Shown: piece by piece, positions 43,435-52,291 of the stretch | Layout of the letters: the number at the start of each line of letters is the position of its first letter | How positions within the stretch are numbered: position 1 is the first letter of the stretch | NCBI GenBank assembly: GCA_964448855.1 | Contig: CAYUXI010000010.1 | Coordinates: forward strand, 16,456-80,455 | DNA length: 64,000 nt | Direction: 5' to 3' | Source: QAMX01 sp964448855 | Lineage (GTDB): Bacteria > Bacillota > Clostridia > Oscillospirales > QAMX01 | Position numbers and translations under genes: made by a program | The notes under the pieces: generated by a model | Databases searched by the model: none | Told to the model about the DNA's origin: nothing | The model's input: only the letters and a program-made list of their open reading frames with translations

Positions 43435-43803
43435 GTGATTCAGGCAGAGACAATGCTCAAGGTTGCTGATAACAGCGGCGCCAAAGAGCTGAAATGCATC
43501 CAGGTTCTCGGCGGTTCGGTCCGTAAATACGGGAACATTGGCGATGTCATTGTCGCGTCGGTTCGTAAAGCACAGCCGGGCGGCGCAGTCAAGAAGGGTG
43601 ATGTTGTCCGCGCAGTCATCGTTCGCTCCGCAAAGGGCGTCCGCCGCGCAGACGGTACGCACATCCGCTTCGACGAAAACGCAGCAGTCATCATCAAGGA
43701 AGACAAAAACCCGCGCGGAACCCGTATTTTCGGGCCTGTCGCCAGAGAGCTTCGCGAAAAAGATTACATGAAGATCCTTTCGCTCGCTCCTGAGGTTCTG
43801 TAA
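43435..43803 (+). CDS. rplN: 50S ribosomal protein L14
   Basis: 122 residues with a GTG start at 43435 (MIQAETMLKVADNSGAKEL). The signature GDVVRAVIVRSAKGVRRADG and the NPRGTRIFGPVARELRE end are intact. L14 contacts initiation and silencing factors at the subunit interface. Confidence 0.98.
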   Translation: MIQAETMLKVADNSGAKELKCIQVLGGSVRKYGNIGDVIVASVRKAQPGGAVKKGDVVRAVIVRSAKGVRRADGTHIRFDENAAVIIKEDKNPRGTRIFGPVARELREKDYMKILSLAPEVL

Positions 43804-43818
43804 GGGGGAGAGGCTGAA

Positions 43819-44136
43819 ATGAATACGATGCATGTGAAAACCGGCGATACCGTCGAGGTTCTGTCCGGTAAGGAAAAAGGCAAGAGAGGCAAGATCCTGA
43901 AGGCCGATCCGCAGAAGGGTCTGGTTGTGATCGAAGGCCTCAACATTATGACCAAGCATAAGAAGGCACGGAAACAGGGCGAAGAGAGCGAGATCGTGAA
44001 GGTCGAAGGCGCTATGAAAGCCTGCAAAGTGATCCGCGTTTGCCCGAAATGCAGCAAGACGACACGCCCCGCCCATCAGATTGGCGCAGACGGCAAAAAG
44101 CTGACTGTGTGCAAAAAATGCGGCGCGGAAATATAA
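43819..44136 (+). CDS. rplX: 50S ribosomal protein L24
   Basis: 105 residues. KOW motif KTGDTVEVLSGKEKGKRGKI. The C-terminus carries two CxxC pairs (CPKCSKTTRP and CKKCGAEI), a zinc-ribbon-like ending found in many Gram-positive L24 proteins. Assembly initiator for 23S. Confidence 0.97.
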   Translation: MNTMHVKTGDTVEVLSGKEKGKRGKILKADPQKGLVVIEGLNIMTKHKKARKQGEESEIVKVEGAMKACKVIRVCPKCSKTTRPAHQIGADGKKLTVCKKCGAEI

Positions 44137-44160
44137 GGGCAAGGAGGCAAATAGAGACGT

Positions 44161-44703
44161 ATGGCGAGACTGAAAGATAAATATTTGAACGAAGTTGCCC
44201 CAGCTCTGATGAAGAAATACAACTACAAGAGCACCATGCAGATCCCGAAGATCGACAAGATCATTGTCAACGTCGGTTGCGGCGAGGCCAAGGAAAACTC
44301 GAAGGCACTTGATTTCGTCTGCGCGGATCTTGCTCAGATCACCGGTCAGAAGCCCGTGATCACAAAAGCAAAGCACTCTGTTGCAAACTTCAAGCTCAGA
44401 GAAGGGATGCCGATTGGCGCAAAGGTTACACTGCGCGCAGATCGGATGTATGAGTTCCTGGACAGACTGTTCAACGTGGCACTGCCGAGAGTCCGCGACT
44501 TCCGCGGAATCAACGCGAACGCGTTTGACGGCCGTGGCAACTACTCCCTTGGTCTGAAGGAACAGCTCATCTTCCCGGAAATCAGCTTTGATAAGATTGA
44601 CAAAATCCGGGGCATGAACGTTGTCATCTGCACAACCGCGAACACGGACGAAGAAGCCAAATCGCTTCTGGAACTGATGGGCGCGCCGTTTGCAAGGGCG
44701 TAA
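44161..44703 (+). CDS. rplE: 50S ribosomal protein L5
   Basis: 180 residues. MARLKDKYLNEVAPAL start, IPKIDKIIVNVGCGEA, the ITGQKPVITKAKHSVANFK segment and an IRGMNVVICTTANTDEEAK end. It binds 5S rRNA and bridges to S13. Confidence 0.98.
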   Translation: MARLKDKYLNEVAPALMKKYNYKSTMQIPKIDKIIVNVGCGEAKENSKALDFVCADLAQITGQKPVITKAKHSVANFKLREGMPIGAKVTLRADRMYEFLDRLFNVALPRVRDFRGINANAFDGRGNYSLGLKEQLIFPEISFDKIDKIRGMNVVICTTANTDEEAKSLLELMGAPFARA

Positions 44704-44718
44704 AGGGGGAAACAAGTC

Positions 44719-44904
44719 ATGGCTAAGAAATCAATGATTCTGAAACAGCAAAGAACGCCTAAGTTTTCAACCCGTGCGATGAACCGGTGCAAGATCTGCG
44801 GCAGACCGCATGCCTATCTCCGTGACTACGGCATTTGTCGTATCTGCTTCCGCGAACTTGCGTACAAGGGCCAGATTCCCGGCGTCCGCAAGGCAAGCTG
44901 GTAA
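44719..44904 (+). CDS. rpsN: 30S ribosomal protein S14, zinc-binding type Z
   Basis: 61 residues. Two CxxC pairs (RCKICGRP and ICRICFRE) bind zinc, so this is the short C+ form used by Firmicutes. Start MAKKSMILKQQRTPKF. Confidence 0.97.
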   Translation: MAKKSMILKQQRTPKFSTRAMNRCKICGRPHAYLRDYGICRICFRELAYKGQIPGVRKASW

Positions 44905-44938
44905 GACAACGCTATAGTATTTGTAAGGAGGCTGCGAA

Positions 44939-45337
44939 ATGCACACAACAGATCCTATCGCCGATATGCTGACAAGAATCCGGAATGCGAGTTCTTATCA
45001 CCACGAATCGGTTGATATTCCCGCGTCCAACGCAAAGAAGACCATCGCTGAGATTCTCCTCAGTGAAGGATATATCAAAAACCTCCAGGTGATTGATGAC
45101 GGTTCGCAGGGCATTATCCGCATCACGCTGAAATATGGCCAGAACAAGGAATCCGCAATTACCGGTCTGCGCCGTGTTTCCAAACCGGGTCTGCGCGTCT
45201 ATGCGGGCGTCGAAGATATGCCGAAGGTTTTAAAAGGTCTTGGCATTGCAATCATCTCCACTTCCAAGGGCATTGTCACTGACAAGAAGGCGAGAGCACT
45301 TCACGTCGGCGGCGAAGTTCTGGCATTTGTCTGGTAA
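44939..45337 (+). CDS. rpsH: 30S ribosomal protein S8
   Basis: 132 residues. TDPIADMLTRIRNAS start and the C-terminal signature GLGIAIISTSKGIVTDKKAR. S8 binds helix 21 of 16S and in some bacteria represses the spc genes. Confidence 0.98.
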   Translation: MHTTDPIADMLTRIRNASSYHHESVDIPASNAKKTIAEILLSEGYIKNLQVIDDGSQGIIRITLKYGQNKESAITGLRRVSKPGLRVYAGVEDMPKVLKGLGIAIISTSKGIVTDKKARALHVGGEVLAFVW

Positions 45338-45352
45338 GGGAGGAAACAGAAT

Positions 45353-45901
45353 ATGTCAAGAATTGGTAAACTGCCGATCACGATTCCGGCCGGCGTCACA
45401 GTCACAGTCGGAGACGATCAGGTAGTCACAGTCAAAGGCGCAAAATACACGCTGAGCCAGAAAATCGACTCCCGCGTGGGCGTTGAGATCAACGGCGACG
45501 TCATCAATGTCGTCTGCAAAGAGGAAAGCAATGAAGGCCACTCCCTCCACGGTCTTTCCAGAACGCTGATCCACAACATGGTCGTTGGCGTCACGACCGG
45601 CTACACAAAAGAACTCGAAATCAATGGTGTCGGCTACCGTGCCGCAAAACAGGGCAAGCAGCTCGTGCTGAATGTCGGTTATTCGCACCAGGTTTTCGTT
45701 GACGAACGCGATGAGCTTACCATCGATGTTCCGGCTCCGAACAAGATTGTCGTTGCTGGTCCGGATAAGCAGGCGGTGGGTCAGATGGCCGCCGAAATCC
45801 GCGGGATTCGTCCGCCTGAGCCGTACCTCGGCAAGGGTATTAAGTATACGACTGAGGTCATTCGCCGTAAAGAGGGCAAGACCGCGGCGAAGAAGAAGTA
45901 A
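45353..45901 (+). CDS. rplF: 50S ribosomal protein L6
   Basis: 182 residues. MSRIGKLPITIPAGV start and the conserved PEPYLGKGIKYTTEVIRRKEGK end near the factor-binding site. Confidence 0.98.
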   Translation: MSRIGKLPITIPAGVTVTVGDDQVVTVKGAKYTLSQKIDSRVGVEINGDVINVVCKEESNEGHSLHGLSRTLIHNMVVGVTTGYTKELEINGVGYRAAKQGKQLVLNVGYSHQVFVDERDELTIDVPAPNKIVVAGPDKQAVGQMAAEIRGIRPPEPYLGKGIKYTTEVIRRKEGKTAAKKK

Positions 45902-45919
45902 TCAGGGGGGTTCACAGGA

Positions 45920-46279
45920 ATGGTTTCCAAGATGGATAAGAACATCCAGCGCCTGAAAAGGCACCGCAGAGTTCGCGGAAAGATCTCCGGAACGGCGGAA
46001 CGCCCGCGTCTGAACGTCTACAGAAGCACGAACCACATCTACGCTCAGATCATTGACGATGTGAAGGGTGTCACGTTGGTTACGGCCTCGTCCACGGAAA
46101 AGGATTTCGGCATGACCGGCGGAAACAAGGAAGCTGCCCGCAAAGTAGGCAAACTGGTCGGCGAACGTGCAAAAGCAGCCGGCATCGGTGCGGTCGTATT
46201 TGATCGCGGCGGTTACCTGTATCATGGTCGTGTTCAGGAGCTTGCTGAGGGCGCCCGCGAGAGCGGCCTTGAGTTTTAA
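45920..46279 (+). CDS. rplR: 50S ribosomal protein L18
   Basis: 119 residues. RLKRHRRVRGKISGTAERPRL start, IYAQIIDD, and FDRGGYLYHGRVQELAEGAR end. It binds 5S rRNA with L5. Confidence 0.98.
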   Translation: MVSKMDKNIQRLKRHRRVRGKISGTAERPRLNVYRSTNHIYAQIIDDVKGVTLVTASSTEKDFGMTGGNKEAARKVGKLVGERAKAAGIGAVVFDRGGYLYHGRVQELAEGARESGLEF

Positions 46280-46294
46280 CGGGAGGACAACCAA

Positions 46295-46798
46295 ATGCCT
46301 TTAAAAATAGATACCTCTAATATGGAACTGCAAGAGCGCCTGGTCGGTATGCGCCGCGTTTCCAAAACGGTCAAGGGCGGCCGTATCATGAAATGGAGCG
46401 CACTGGTCGTTGTCGGCGACGGCAATGGCCTGATCGGCTTCGGTATCGGTAAAGCAAGCGAAACGCCGGACGCGATTCGCAAGGCAATCGCCGATGCGAA
46501 GAAGAACCTCTTCAAAGTTTCCACCGTCGGAACAACAATCCCGCACGAAGTAATCGGCAAATTCGGCGCAGCAGAAATCCTGCTGAAACCGGCTCCCAAA
46601 GGAACCGGTGTTATCGCCGGCGGCCCGGTTCGCCAGGTCATGGAAGCAGCGGGTATTCGCGATATCCGTACGAAATCGCTGCGTTCGAACAACCAGCAGA
46701 ACGTTGTCACTGCGACTGTTGAAGGTCTGAAATCGCTGAGATGCGCCGAAGACGTTGCCCGCACCCGCGGCAAGACAGTCGATGAAATTCAGGGTTAA
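46295..46798 (+). CDS. rpsE: 30S ribosomal protein S5
   Basis: 167 residues. RVSKTVKGGRIMKWSALVVVGDGNG is the S5 RNA-binding signature (shown here only in part); GFGIGKASETPDAIRKA and the C-terminal VMEAAGIRDIRTKSL follow. Contributes to decoding accuracy. Confidence 0.97.
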   Translation: MPLKIDTSNMELQERLVGMRRVSKTVKGGRIMKWSALVVVGDGNGLIGFGIGKASETPDAIRKAIADAKKNLFKVSTVGTTIPHEVIGKFGAAEILLKPAPKGTGVIAGGPVRQVMEAAGIRDIRTKSLRSNNQQNVVTATVEGLKSLRCAEDVARTRGKTVDEIQG

Positions 46799-46813
46799 GG
46801 GGGCGTAACTGAG

Positions 46814-46999
46814 ATGAACGAAACAAAACTTCAGATTACGCTGATCAAGAGCCTGAACGGCAGACATGAGAAGCATATCGCTACGGCGAATTCGCTCGGT
46901 CTCCGCAAGATTGATGATTCCACCGTTCAGCCGGACAACGAAGCGACCCGGGGAAAGATTTCCCAGATCCGCTACCTTGTCAAGGTTGAAAACGTTTAA
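46814..46999 (+). CDS. rpmD: 50S ribosomal protein L30
   Basis: 61 residues, LQITLIKSLNGRHEKHIATA then LGLRKIDDSTVQPDN and IRYLVKVENV. Compact L30 of the bacterial type. Confidence 0.96.
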   Translation: MNETKLQITLIKSLNGRHEKHIATANSLGLRKIDDSTVQPDNEATRGKISQIRYLVKVENV

Positions 47000-47016
47000 G
47001 CAGGAGGTACGGGAGA

Positions 47017-47457
47017 ATGAAATTGAATGATTTGTCCCCGGCCGTTGGTTCCGTCAAAGAGGCCAAGAGAAAAGGCCGCGGCATCGGTACCGGCAACGGC
47101 AAGACGGGCGGCAGAGGTCATAAAGGACAGAACGCCCGCTCCGGCGGCGGTGTCCGTCCCGGTTTCGAAGGCGGCCAGATGCCGCTGCACCTCCGTCTGC
47201 CGAAGCGCGGCTTCACCAACATTTTCAGAACCCGCTATGCGATTGTCAACGTCTCGGATCTGAACCGTTTCGAAGATGGCGCAGTTGTCGGTCTCAAGGA
47301 AATGATGGAAGCCGGTCTGGTCAGCAAACTCTTTGACGGCGTCAAAGTGCTGGGCAACGGAGAGCTTGAAAAGAAAATCACTGTCAAGGCGACTGCATTC
47401 TCTGCATCCGCCAAGGAGAAAATTCAGGCCAAAGGCGGAAGTGTCGAGGTGATTTAA
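47017..47457 (+). CDS. rplO: 50S ribosomal protein L15
   Basis: 146 residues. Gly/Arg-rich N-terminal extension GRGIGTGNGKTGGRGHKGQ, then GFEGGQMPLHLRLPKRGFTN and a FSASAKEKIQAKGGSVEVI end. The stop codon is one base before the secY start codon. Confidence 0.98.
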   Translation: MKLNDLSPAVGSVKEAKRKGRGIGTGNGKTGGRGHKGQNARSGGGVRPGFEGGQMPLHLRLPKRGFTNIFRTRYAIVNVSDLNRFEDGAVVGLKEMMEAGLVSKLFDGVKVLGNGELEKKITVKATAFSASAKEKIQAKGGSVEVI

Positions 47458-47458
47458 G

Positions 47459-48793
47459 ATGTTCAAAACGATAATCAACGCGTGGAAGATCCCGGAGCTC
47501 CGCAAGAAGCTTCTGTTCACCGTCTTGATTCTGGTCATCTATCGTTTTGGCAATACCATCCCGATTCCCTTTATTGATGCCACTGCCTTGAAAAGTATGT
47601 TCTCTGCACAGGGCGAAAATGCGTTCTATGGCTATCTGAATATGCTGACAGGTGGTTCCTTCACAGCGGCGACAATCTTCGCCCTGTCTATCTCGCCATA
47701 CATTACCGCGTCGATTATCGTTCAGCTCTTGACGATGGCGATTCCGGCAATGGAACGTATGGTGAAAGAAGGCGGCGAAGAAGGCCGCAAAAAGCAGTCC
47801 ATGATTACACGCTACACAACGATCGGTCTGGGTCTTCTGGAAGGCTTTACCTACTACATCACGTTGCTCCGCAATAAGATGTCGGACGGTTCTTCCATCC
47901 TGAAGACAAACGTCTTCACATCGAACGAATCCGTTGATAAAGTGCTGGTTGCAATCGTCATCATCCTGACGTTCACCGCAGGTACGGCGCTGGTTATGTG
48001 GCTGGGCGAACAGATCAATAGCAAGGGCATTGGCAACGGGATTTCCATGATCCTCTTTGCCGGTATTCTGTCCCGCTTCCCGGCATATGTTTCCTCCGCA
48101 ATTGCCTCTGTCAAGGCTGGAACCCTTTCCATCTTTGTCCTGCTGCTGCTTGCAGTTGCGACAGTTGCGGTCTTTGGCCTGGTGGTCTGGGTCAGCGATG
48201 CGGAACGCAGATTGCAGGTTCAGTATGCCAAACGTGTCATCGGGAAAAAAGTGTATGGTGGTCAGTCCAGCTACCTGCCGATCAAGGTGAATATGACAGG
48301 CGTTATGCCGATCATCTTCGCCTCCAGCATCGTCAGCCTGCCGTCCATGATCGCTGCATTCTTCGATGCACCGGCACAGGGCAGCTTCTGGTACTACTTC
48401 CTGAAGTGCACACAGGCACCGAGCCCGGTGTACATGATTCTTTACTTCGTTTTGATTGTTGCGTTTAGTTTCTTCTATGCATATGCGCAGTTCAACCCGG
48501 TTGAAGTTGCAAACAACATGAAGAACAACGGCGGATTCCTGCCGGGTCTTCGTCCGGGTCGTCCGACGGCTGAATACATCAGCCGCGTGCTGAAAAACCT
48601 GACGGTTCTTGGTGCGTTGTTCCTGTCCTTTATCGCAATCGTACCAATTATCATCAGCGCCTGCTCAGAGAGCCTGGGCAGCCTGGCCATGGGCGGTACA
48701 ACACTGCTGATCGTTGTCGGTGTTGCGCTGGAAACCGTTCAGCAGCTCGAATCCCAGATGATCATGCGTCATTATAAAGGATTCCTGAACTGA
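47459..48793 (+). CDS. secY: Protein translocase subunit SecY
   Basis: Central channel of the Sec translocon, 444 residues, ten membrane helices. Plug/helix 2 region GGSFTAATIFALSISPYITASI, the GNGISMILFAGI segment, the cytoplasmic loops with KRVIGKKVYGGQSSYLP and the FNPVEVANNMKNNGGFLPG region are all recognisable. Placed between rplO and adk as in most Firmicutes. Confidence 0.98.
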   Translation: MFKTIINAWKIPELRKKLLFTVLILVIYRFGNTIPIPFIDATALKSMFSAQGENAFYGYLNMLTGGSFTAATIFALSISPYITASIIVQLLTMAIPAMERMVKEGGEEGRKKQSMITRYTTIGLGLLEGFTYYITLLRNKMSDGSSILKTNVFTSNESVDKVLVAIVIILTFTAGTALVMWLGEQINSKGIGNGISMILFAGILSRFPAYVSSAIASVKAGTLSIFVLLLLAVATVAVFGLVVWVSDAERRLQVQYAKRVIGKKVYGGQSSYLPIKVNMTGVMPIIFASSIVSLPSMIAAFFDAPAQGSFWYYFLKCTQAPSPVYMILYFVLIVAFSFFYAYAQFNPVEVANNMKNNGGFLPGLRPGRPTAEYISRVLKNLTVLGALFLSFIAIVPIIISACSESLGSLAMGGTTLLIVVGVALETVQQLESQMIMRHYKGFLN

Positions 48794-48817
48794 GCGAAAC
48801 AGAACGGAGCGTATAAC

Positions 48818-49459
48818 ATGAAACTGATTCTCTTCGGCGCCCCCGGCGCCGGAAAAGGAACGCAGGCTTCCGCGATCAGCGAAGCACTGCATATTCCCAC
48901 CGTGTCTACGGGTAATATCATCCGCGAAGCGATTGCCAAGGGCACAGAAGCCGGCCTGAAGGCCAAACAGTACACCGAAAAGGGTGCGCTGGTGCCCGAC
49001 GAAATCGTCGTTGCAATGCTCTCCGACCGCATTGCCCAAAGCGATTGCGCCGACGGATATATTTTGGATGGGTTTCCGAGAACCATCCCGCAGGCAGAAA
49101 CACTGGAAACAATGGGCGTCACCATTGACCGTGTGATCTCGCTGGAAGTGGATGACGGAGCGATTGAAGAACGGATGTCCGGGCGACGCGTTTGCCCGAC
49201 CTGCGGCGAATCGTTCCACCTGAAATTCAACCCGCCTGCAAAAGACGGTGTCTGCGACAAATGCGGCGCAGCACTCGTTCAGCGGGTCGATGACCGGGCG
49301 GAAACCGTAAGGGAACGTCTGAACGTCTATCACGCACAGACAGAACCTGTCAAGGCTTTTTATGAAAAATCAGGCAAGCTTGTCCGGATCGACGGAAACG
49401 GTACGGTTGACGGGACAACGCAGCTGATCTTTCAGGCTTTGGGACTGAAAAACGTATGA
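48818..49459 (+). CDS. adk: Adenylate kinase
   Basis: 213 residues. P-loop FGAPGAGKGTQA, AMP-binding ILDGFPRTIPQAE, and a LID domain with four zinc-binding cysteines (CPTCGESF and CDKCGAAL), the long Gram-positive form. It keeps adenine nucleotide balance. The stop overlaps the map start by four bases (ATGA). Confidence 0.98.
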   Translation: MKLILFGAPGAGKGTQASAISEALHIPTVSTGNIIREAIAKGTEAGLKAKQYTEKGALVPDEIVVAMLSDRIAQSDCADGYILDGFPRTIPQAETLETMGVTIDRVISLEVDDGAIEERMSGRRVCPTCGESFHLKFNPPAKDGVCDKCGAALVQRVDDRAETVRERLNVYHAQTEPVKAFYEKSGKLVRIDGNGTVDGTTQLIFQALGLKNV

Positions 49460-50220
49460 CAATCAGTATCAAATCCCCTCAGGCAATAGAATGTATGCGC
49501 CAGGCAGGCCGCGCGGCCTCCGCAGCCCGTGAGGCTGCGGGAGCCGCCGTGGCGCCGGGCGTGACAACAGCGGAAATTGACACGGTCGTCCGCGACACAT
49601 TGAAACAGTTTGGCGCAGAGCCGAGCTTCCTGAATTACCATGGCTATCCGGCTGCGGTCTGTGTCTCCCTCAACGAAGAGGTGATACACGGAATTCCGAG
49701 CAGAAAACGGGTGATCCACAGGGGCGATCTGGTCAAGATCGATGTCGGCGCGAAGCTTCACGGCTATCACGGCGATACTGCGGCAACCTTTCATGCAGGT
49801 GGAATTCCGGAATCGGCGCAGAAGCTGATTGACGTGACACGGGAGAGCTTCTTTGAAGCCATGAAGGTGTGCGTCAAAGGCAAACGGATTTCTGATATAT
49901 CCCGCGCAGTACAGACGTATGCGGAAGGGCACGGCTTTTCAGTCGTAAAGGCGTTTACCGGCCATGGAATTGGTACGGAAATGCATGAAGATCCAAGTGT
50001 TCCGAATTATGTCGAACGCCACCGTGACGAGGATTATGTGAACCCCCGTCTGGTGCCAGGCATGACCATCGCAATCGAACCCATGCTGAACGCAGGGACC
50101 TGCGCAGTCAAGGTTTTGAGCGATAAATGGACAGTTGTGACGATCGATAAAAAGCTGAGCGCACACTATGAGCATACGGTGCTGATCACAGACGGCGAAC
50201 CGGAAATACTGACGAGATAG
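49456..50220 (+). CDS. map: Type I methionine aminopeptidase
   Basis: 254 residues. Metal ligands are in KIDVGAKLHGYHGDTAATF (two Asp), FTGHGIGTEMHEDP (His) and AIEPMLNAG (Glu), with the catalytic His in LNYHGYPAAVC. Removes N-terminal methionine from new proteins. Coupled to adk. Confidence 0.97.
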   Translation: MTISIKSPQAIECMRQAGRAASAAREAAGAAVAPGVTTAEIDTVVRDTLKQFGAEPSFLNYHGYPAAVCVSLNEEVIHGIPSRKRVIHRGDLVKIDVGAKLHGYHGDTAATFHAGGIPESAQKLIDVTRESFFEAMKVCVKGKRISDISRAVQTYAEGHGFSVVKAFTGHGIGTEMHEDPSVPNYVERHRDEDYVNPRLVPGMTIAIEPMLNAGTCAVKVLSDKWTVVTIDKKLSAHYEHTVLITDGEPEILTR

Positions 50221-50273
50221 CCGGATGGAGTATCAACAACGACGGATAGATTGAACGGAGGCTGAGAAAGTTT

Positions 50274-50492
50274 ATGGCGAAAGATGATGTCATCGAACTG
50301 GAAGGCATCGTGTCAGAGGCTTTGCCGAACGCGATGTTTCGAGTCGAGCTGCAGAACGGTCATAAAATCCTCGCCCATATTTCGGGCAAACTGCGGATGA
50401 ACTACATCAAGATCCTGCCTGGCGATAAGGTCACGGTGGAAATTTCCCCGTATGACCTGACAAAAGGCCGGATTACGTGGCGAACGAAGTAA
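50274..50492 (+). CDS. infA: Translation initiation factor IF-1
   Basis: 72 residues. MAKDDVIELEGIVSEALPNAMF, HKILAHISGKLRMNYIKILPGDKVTVE and the end LTKGRITWRTK are nearly invariant in IF-1. OB-fold factor that blocks the A site during initiation. Confidence 0.98.
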   Translation: MAKDDVIELEGIVSEALPNAMFRVELQNGHKILAHISGKLRMNYIKILPGDKVTVEISPYDLTKGRITWRTK

Positions 50493-50549
50493 AAGCGAAA
50501 GCAAAACGTGTAAGTAAGGCCGGATAACCGGCAAAAGGAGCAAAGAATT

Positions 50550-50666
50550 ATGAAAGTAAGGCCATCGGTCAGACCAATGTGCGATAAGTGCAAAGTGATC
50601 AAGCGCAAGGGCAAGGTCATGGTAATTTGCCCCAGCGATCCGAAGCATAAACAAAGACAGGGTTAA
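50550..50666 (+). CDS. rpmJ: 50S ribosomal protein L36 (zinc-binding), with one extra residue
   Basis: 38 residues (MKVRPSVRPMCDKCKVIKR... KHKQRQG), too short for most gene finders. Zinc ligands are Cys11, Cys14, Cys27 and His33. In the usual 37-residue protein the last Cys and His are separated by four residues (CENPKH); here CPSDPKH has five. The start follows AAAAGGAG, 57 bases after infA. Confidence 0.95.
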   Translation: MKVRPSVRPMCDKCKVIKRKGKVMVICPSDPKHKQRQG

Positions 50667-50687
50667 AATTAGGAGGTGCGTTTATAA

Positions 50688-51056
50688 ATGGCACGTATAG
50701 CCGGCGTAGACCTGCCGAGAGAGAAGAGAGTCGAAATCGGACTCACCTATATCTACGGTATTGGTAGAAAATTGTCAAATGACATTCTGAAAGCAAGCGG
50801 CATCAATCCCGATACACGGGTCAAAGATTTGACGGACGACGAGATTTCCAAACTGCGTGAGGAAATCGACAAGGGCTACCGCGTGGAAGGTGACCTGAGA
50901 AGAGATGTCGCGCTTGATATCAAGCGCCTGATCGAAATCGGCAGCTACCGTGGTCAGAGACACAGAAGAGGCCTGCCCGTCAGAGGCCAGCGTTCGAAAA
51001 CAAACGCACGCACACGCAAAGGTCCGAGAAAGACCATTGCGAACAAAAAGCAGTAA
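50688..51056 (+). CDS. rpsM: 30S ribosomal protein S13
   Basis: 122 residues. MARIAGVDLPREKRVEIGLTYI start, a helix-hairpin-helix region, and the RGQRHRRGLPVRGQRSKTNART signature (shown in part) before the basic tail. Contacts L5 and P-site tRNA. Confidence 0.98.
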   Translation: MARIAGVDLPREKRVEIGLTYIYGIGRKLSNDILKASGINPDTRVKDLTDDEISKLREEIDKGYRVEGDLRRDVALDIKRLIEIGSYRGQRHRRGLPVRGQRSKTNARTRKGPRKTIANKKQ

Positions 51057-51074
51057 GTAGGAGGGAACCTGAAA

Positions 51075-51479
51075 ATGGCAAAAGTACAGGCTAAGAAGGG
51101 TGCCGTTGTCCGCAGACGCCGCGAAAGAAAAAACATTGAAAAGGGCGCTGCGCACATCCGTTCCTCCTTCAATAACACAATCGTAACCATTACAGACCTG
51201 AACGGCAACGCAGTTGCATGGGCATCCGCGGGCGGTCTGGGCTTTAAGGGTTCGAGAAAGAGCACACCGTTTGCTGCACAGTCCGCGGCCGAAACCGCAG
51301 CGAAAGCGGCAATGGAACATGGAATGAAGACGGTTGAAGTCTTTGTCAAGGGTCCTGGCCCCGGCAGAGAAGCTGCGATTCGTTCGCTGCAGGCGGCTGG
51401 TCTTGAAATCTGCATGATTAAAGACGTCACGCCGATCCCGCACAATGGCTGCCGTCCGCCGAAGAGAAGGCGCGTCTAA
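51075..51479 (+). CDS. rpsK: 30S ribosomal protein S11
   Basis: 134 residues. HIRSSFNNTIVTITDLNGN, WASAGGLGFKGSRKSTPFAAQ and the DVTPIPHNGCRPPKRRRV end, where the Asn-Gly is a classic isoaspartate site. Confidence 0.98.
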   Translation: MAKVQAKKGAVVRRRRERKNIEKGAAHIRSSFNNTIVTITDLNGNAVAWASAGGLGFKGSRKSTPFAAQSAAETAAKAAMEHGMKTVEVFVKGPGPGREAAIRSLQAAGLEICMIKDVTPIPHNGCRPPKRRRV

Positions 51480-51515
51480 GGCACAGCCCAAATTATGGAG
51501 GTGTAATACAAGCGT

Positions 51516-52145
51516 ATGGCAAGATATACGGAGGCGGTTTGCCGCCTTTGCCGCAGAGAAAATCAGAAGCTTTTCCTGAAAGGCGATAAATGTTATGGTG
51601 GGAAATGCCCGTTAGACAAACGCGCTTATGCGCCGGGTCAGCATGGCCAGCAGCGCAGCAGAAAAGCAAGTGAATACACCCTGCAGCTCAGAGAAAAGCA
51701 GAAGGCCAAACGGTTCTACGGAATCTCCGAGAGCCAGATGGAGAAATATTTTGCACTGGCCGAAAAGAAGAGTGGCGTCACCGGTGAAAACCTGCTGTCC
51801 ATTCTCGAAACGCGCCTGGACAACGTTGTGTACCGCATGGGTTACGCAATGTCGAGACCGGAAGCGCGTCAGCTGGTCAACCATTCTCACTTCACGGTGA
51901 ATGGTCACAAGGTCAATATCCCGTCCTTCCGCGTGAAGCCGGGCGACGTTGTTGCACTGCGTGAAAAGAGCAGAGCATACGACAAGTTCAAGGACGTGAT
52001 CGAAGCGAACGCATCCAAGCCGTATCCGAAGTGGCTTGAAAAAGATGCGGCAAACTTTGCAGCAAAAGTCATTGCCGTACCCGATCGTGCAGACATCGAC
52101 CTGCCGGTTGAGGAACATCTCATCGTCGAGCTGTACTCCAAGTAA
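51516..52145 (+). CDS. rpsD: 30S ribosomal protein S4
   Basis: 209 residues. N-terminal zinc-binding cysteines (VCRLCRREN and DKCYGGKCP), then an S4 RNA-binding domain with RLDNVVYRMGYAMSRPEARQL. Primary 16S assembly protein. The C+ form agrees with the zinc forms of S14 and L36 here. Confidence 0.98.
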   Translation: MARYTEAVCRLCRRENQKLFLKGDKCYGGKCPLDKRAYAPGQHGQQRSRKASEYTLQLREKQKAKRFYGISESQMEKYFALAEKKSGVTGENLLSILETRLDNVVYRMGYAMSRPEARQLVNHSHFTVNGHKVNIPSFRVKPGDVVALREKSRAYDKFKDVIEANASKPYPKWLEKDAANFAAKVIAVPDRADIDLPVEEHLIVELYSK

Positions 52146-52291
52146 GCGTCTGTGCGCGTGCATCCTTCGGCGGCAGGCCGTAGGATGCGGCGTCGAATTG
52201 GACGTTGCCTGACGGCAATGTTCAAACCGGCCCTCAAAGTTGGCACACGACATCGAATGCCGGTTCAACCGGTAACAAGTGGAGGGTAACT

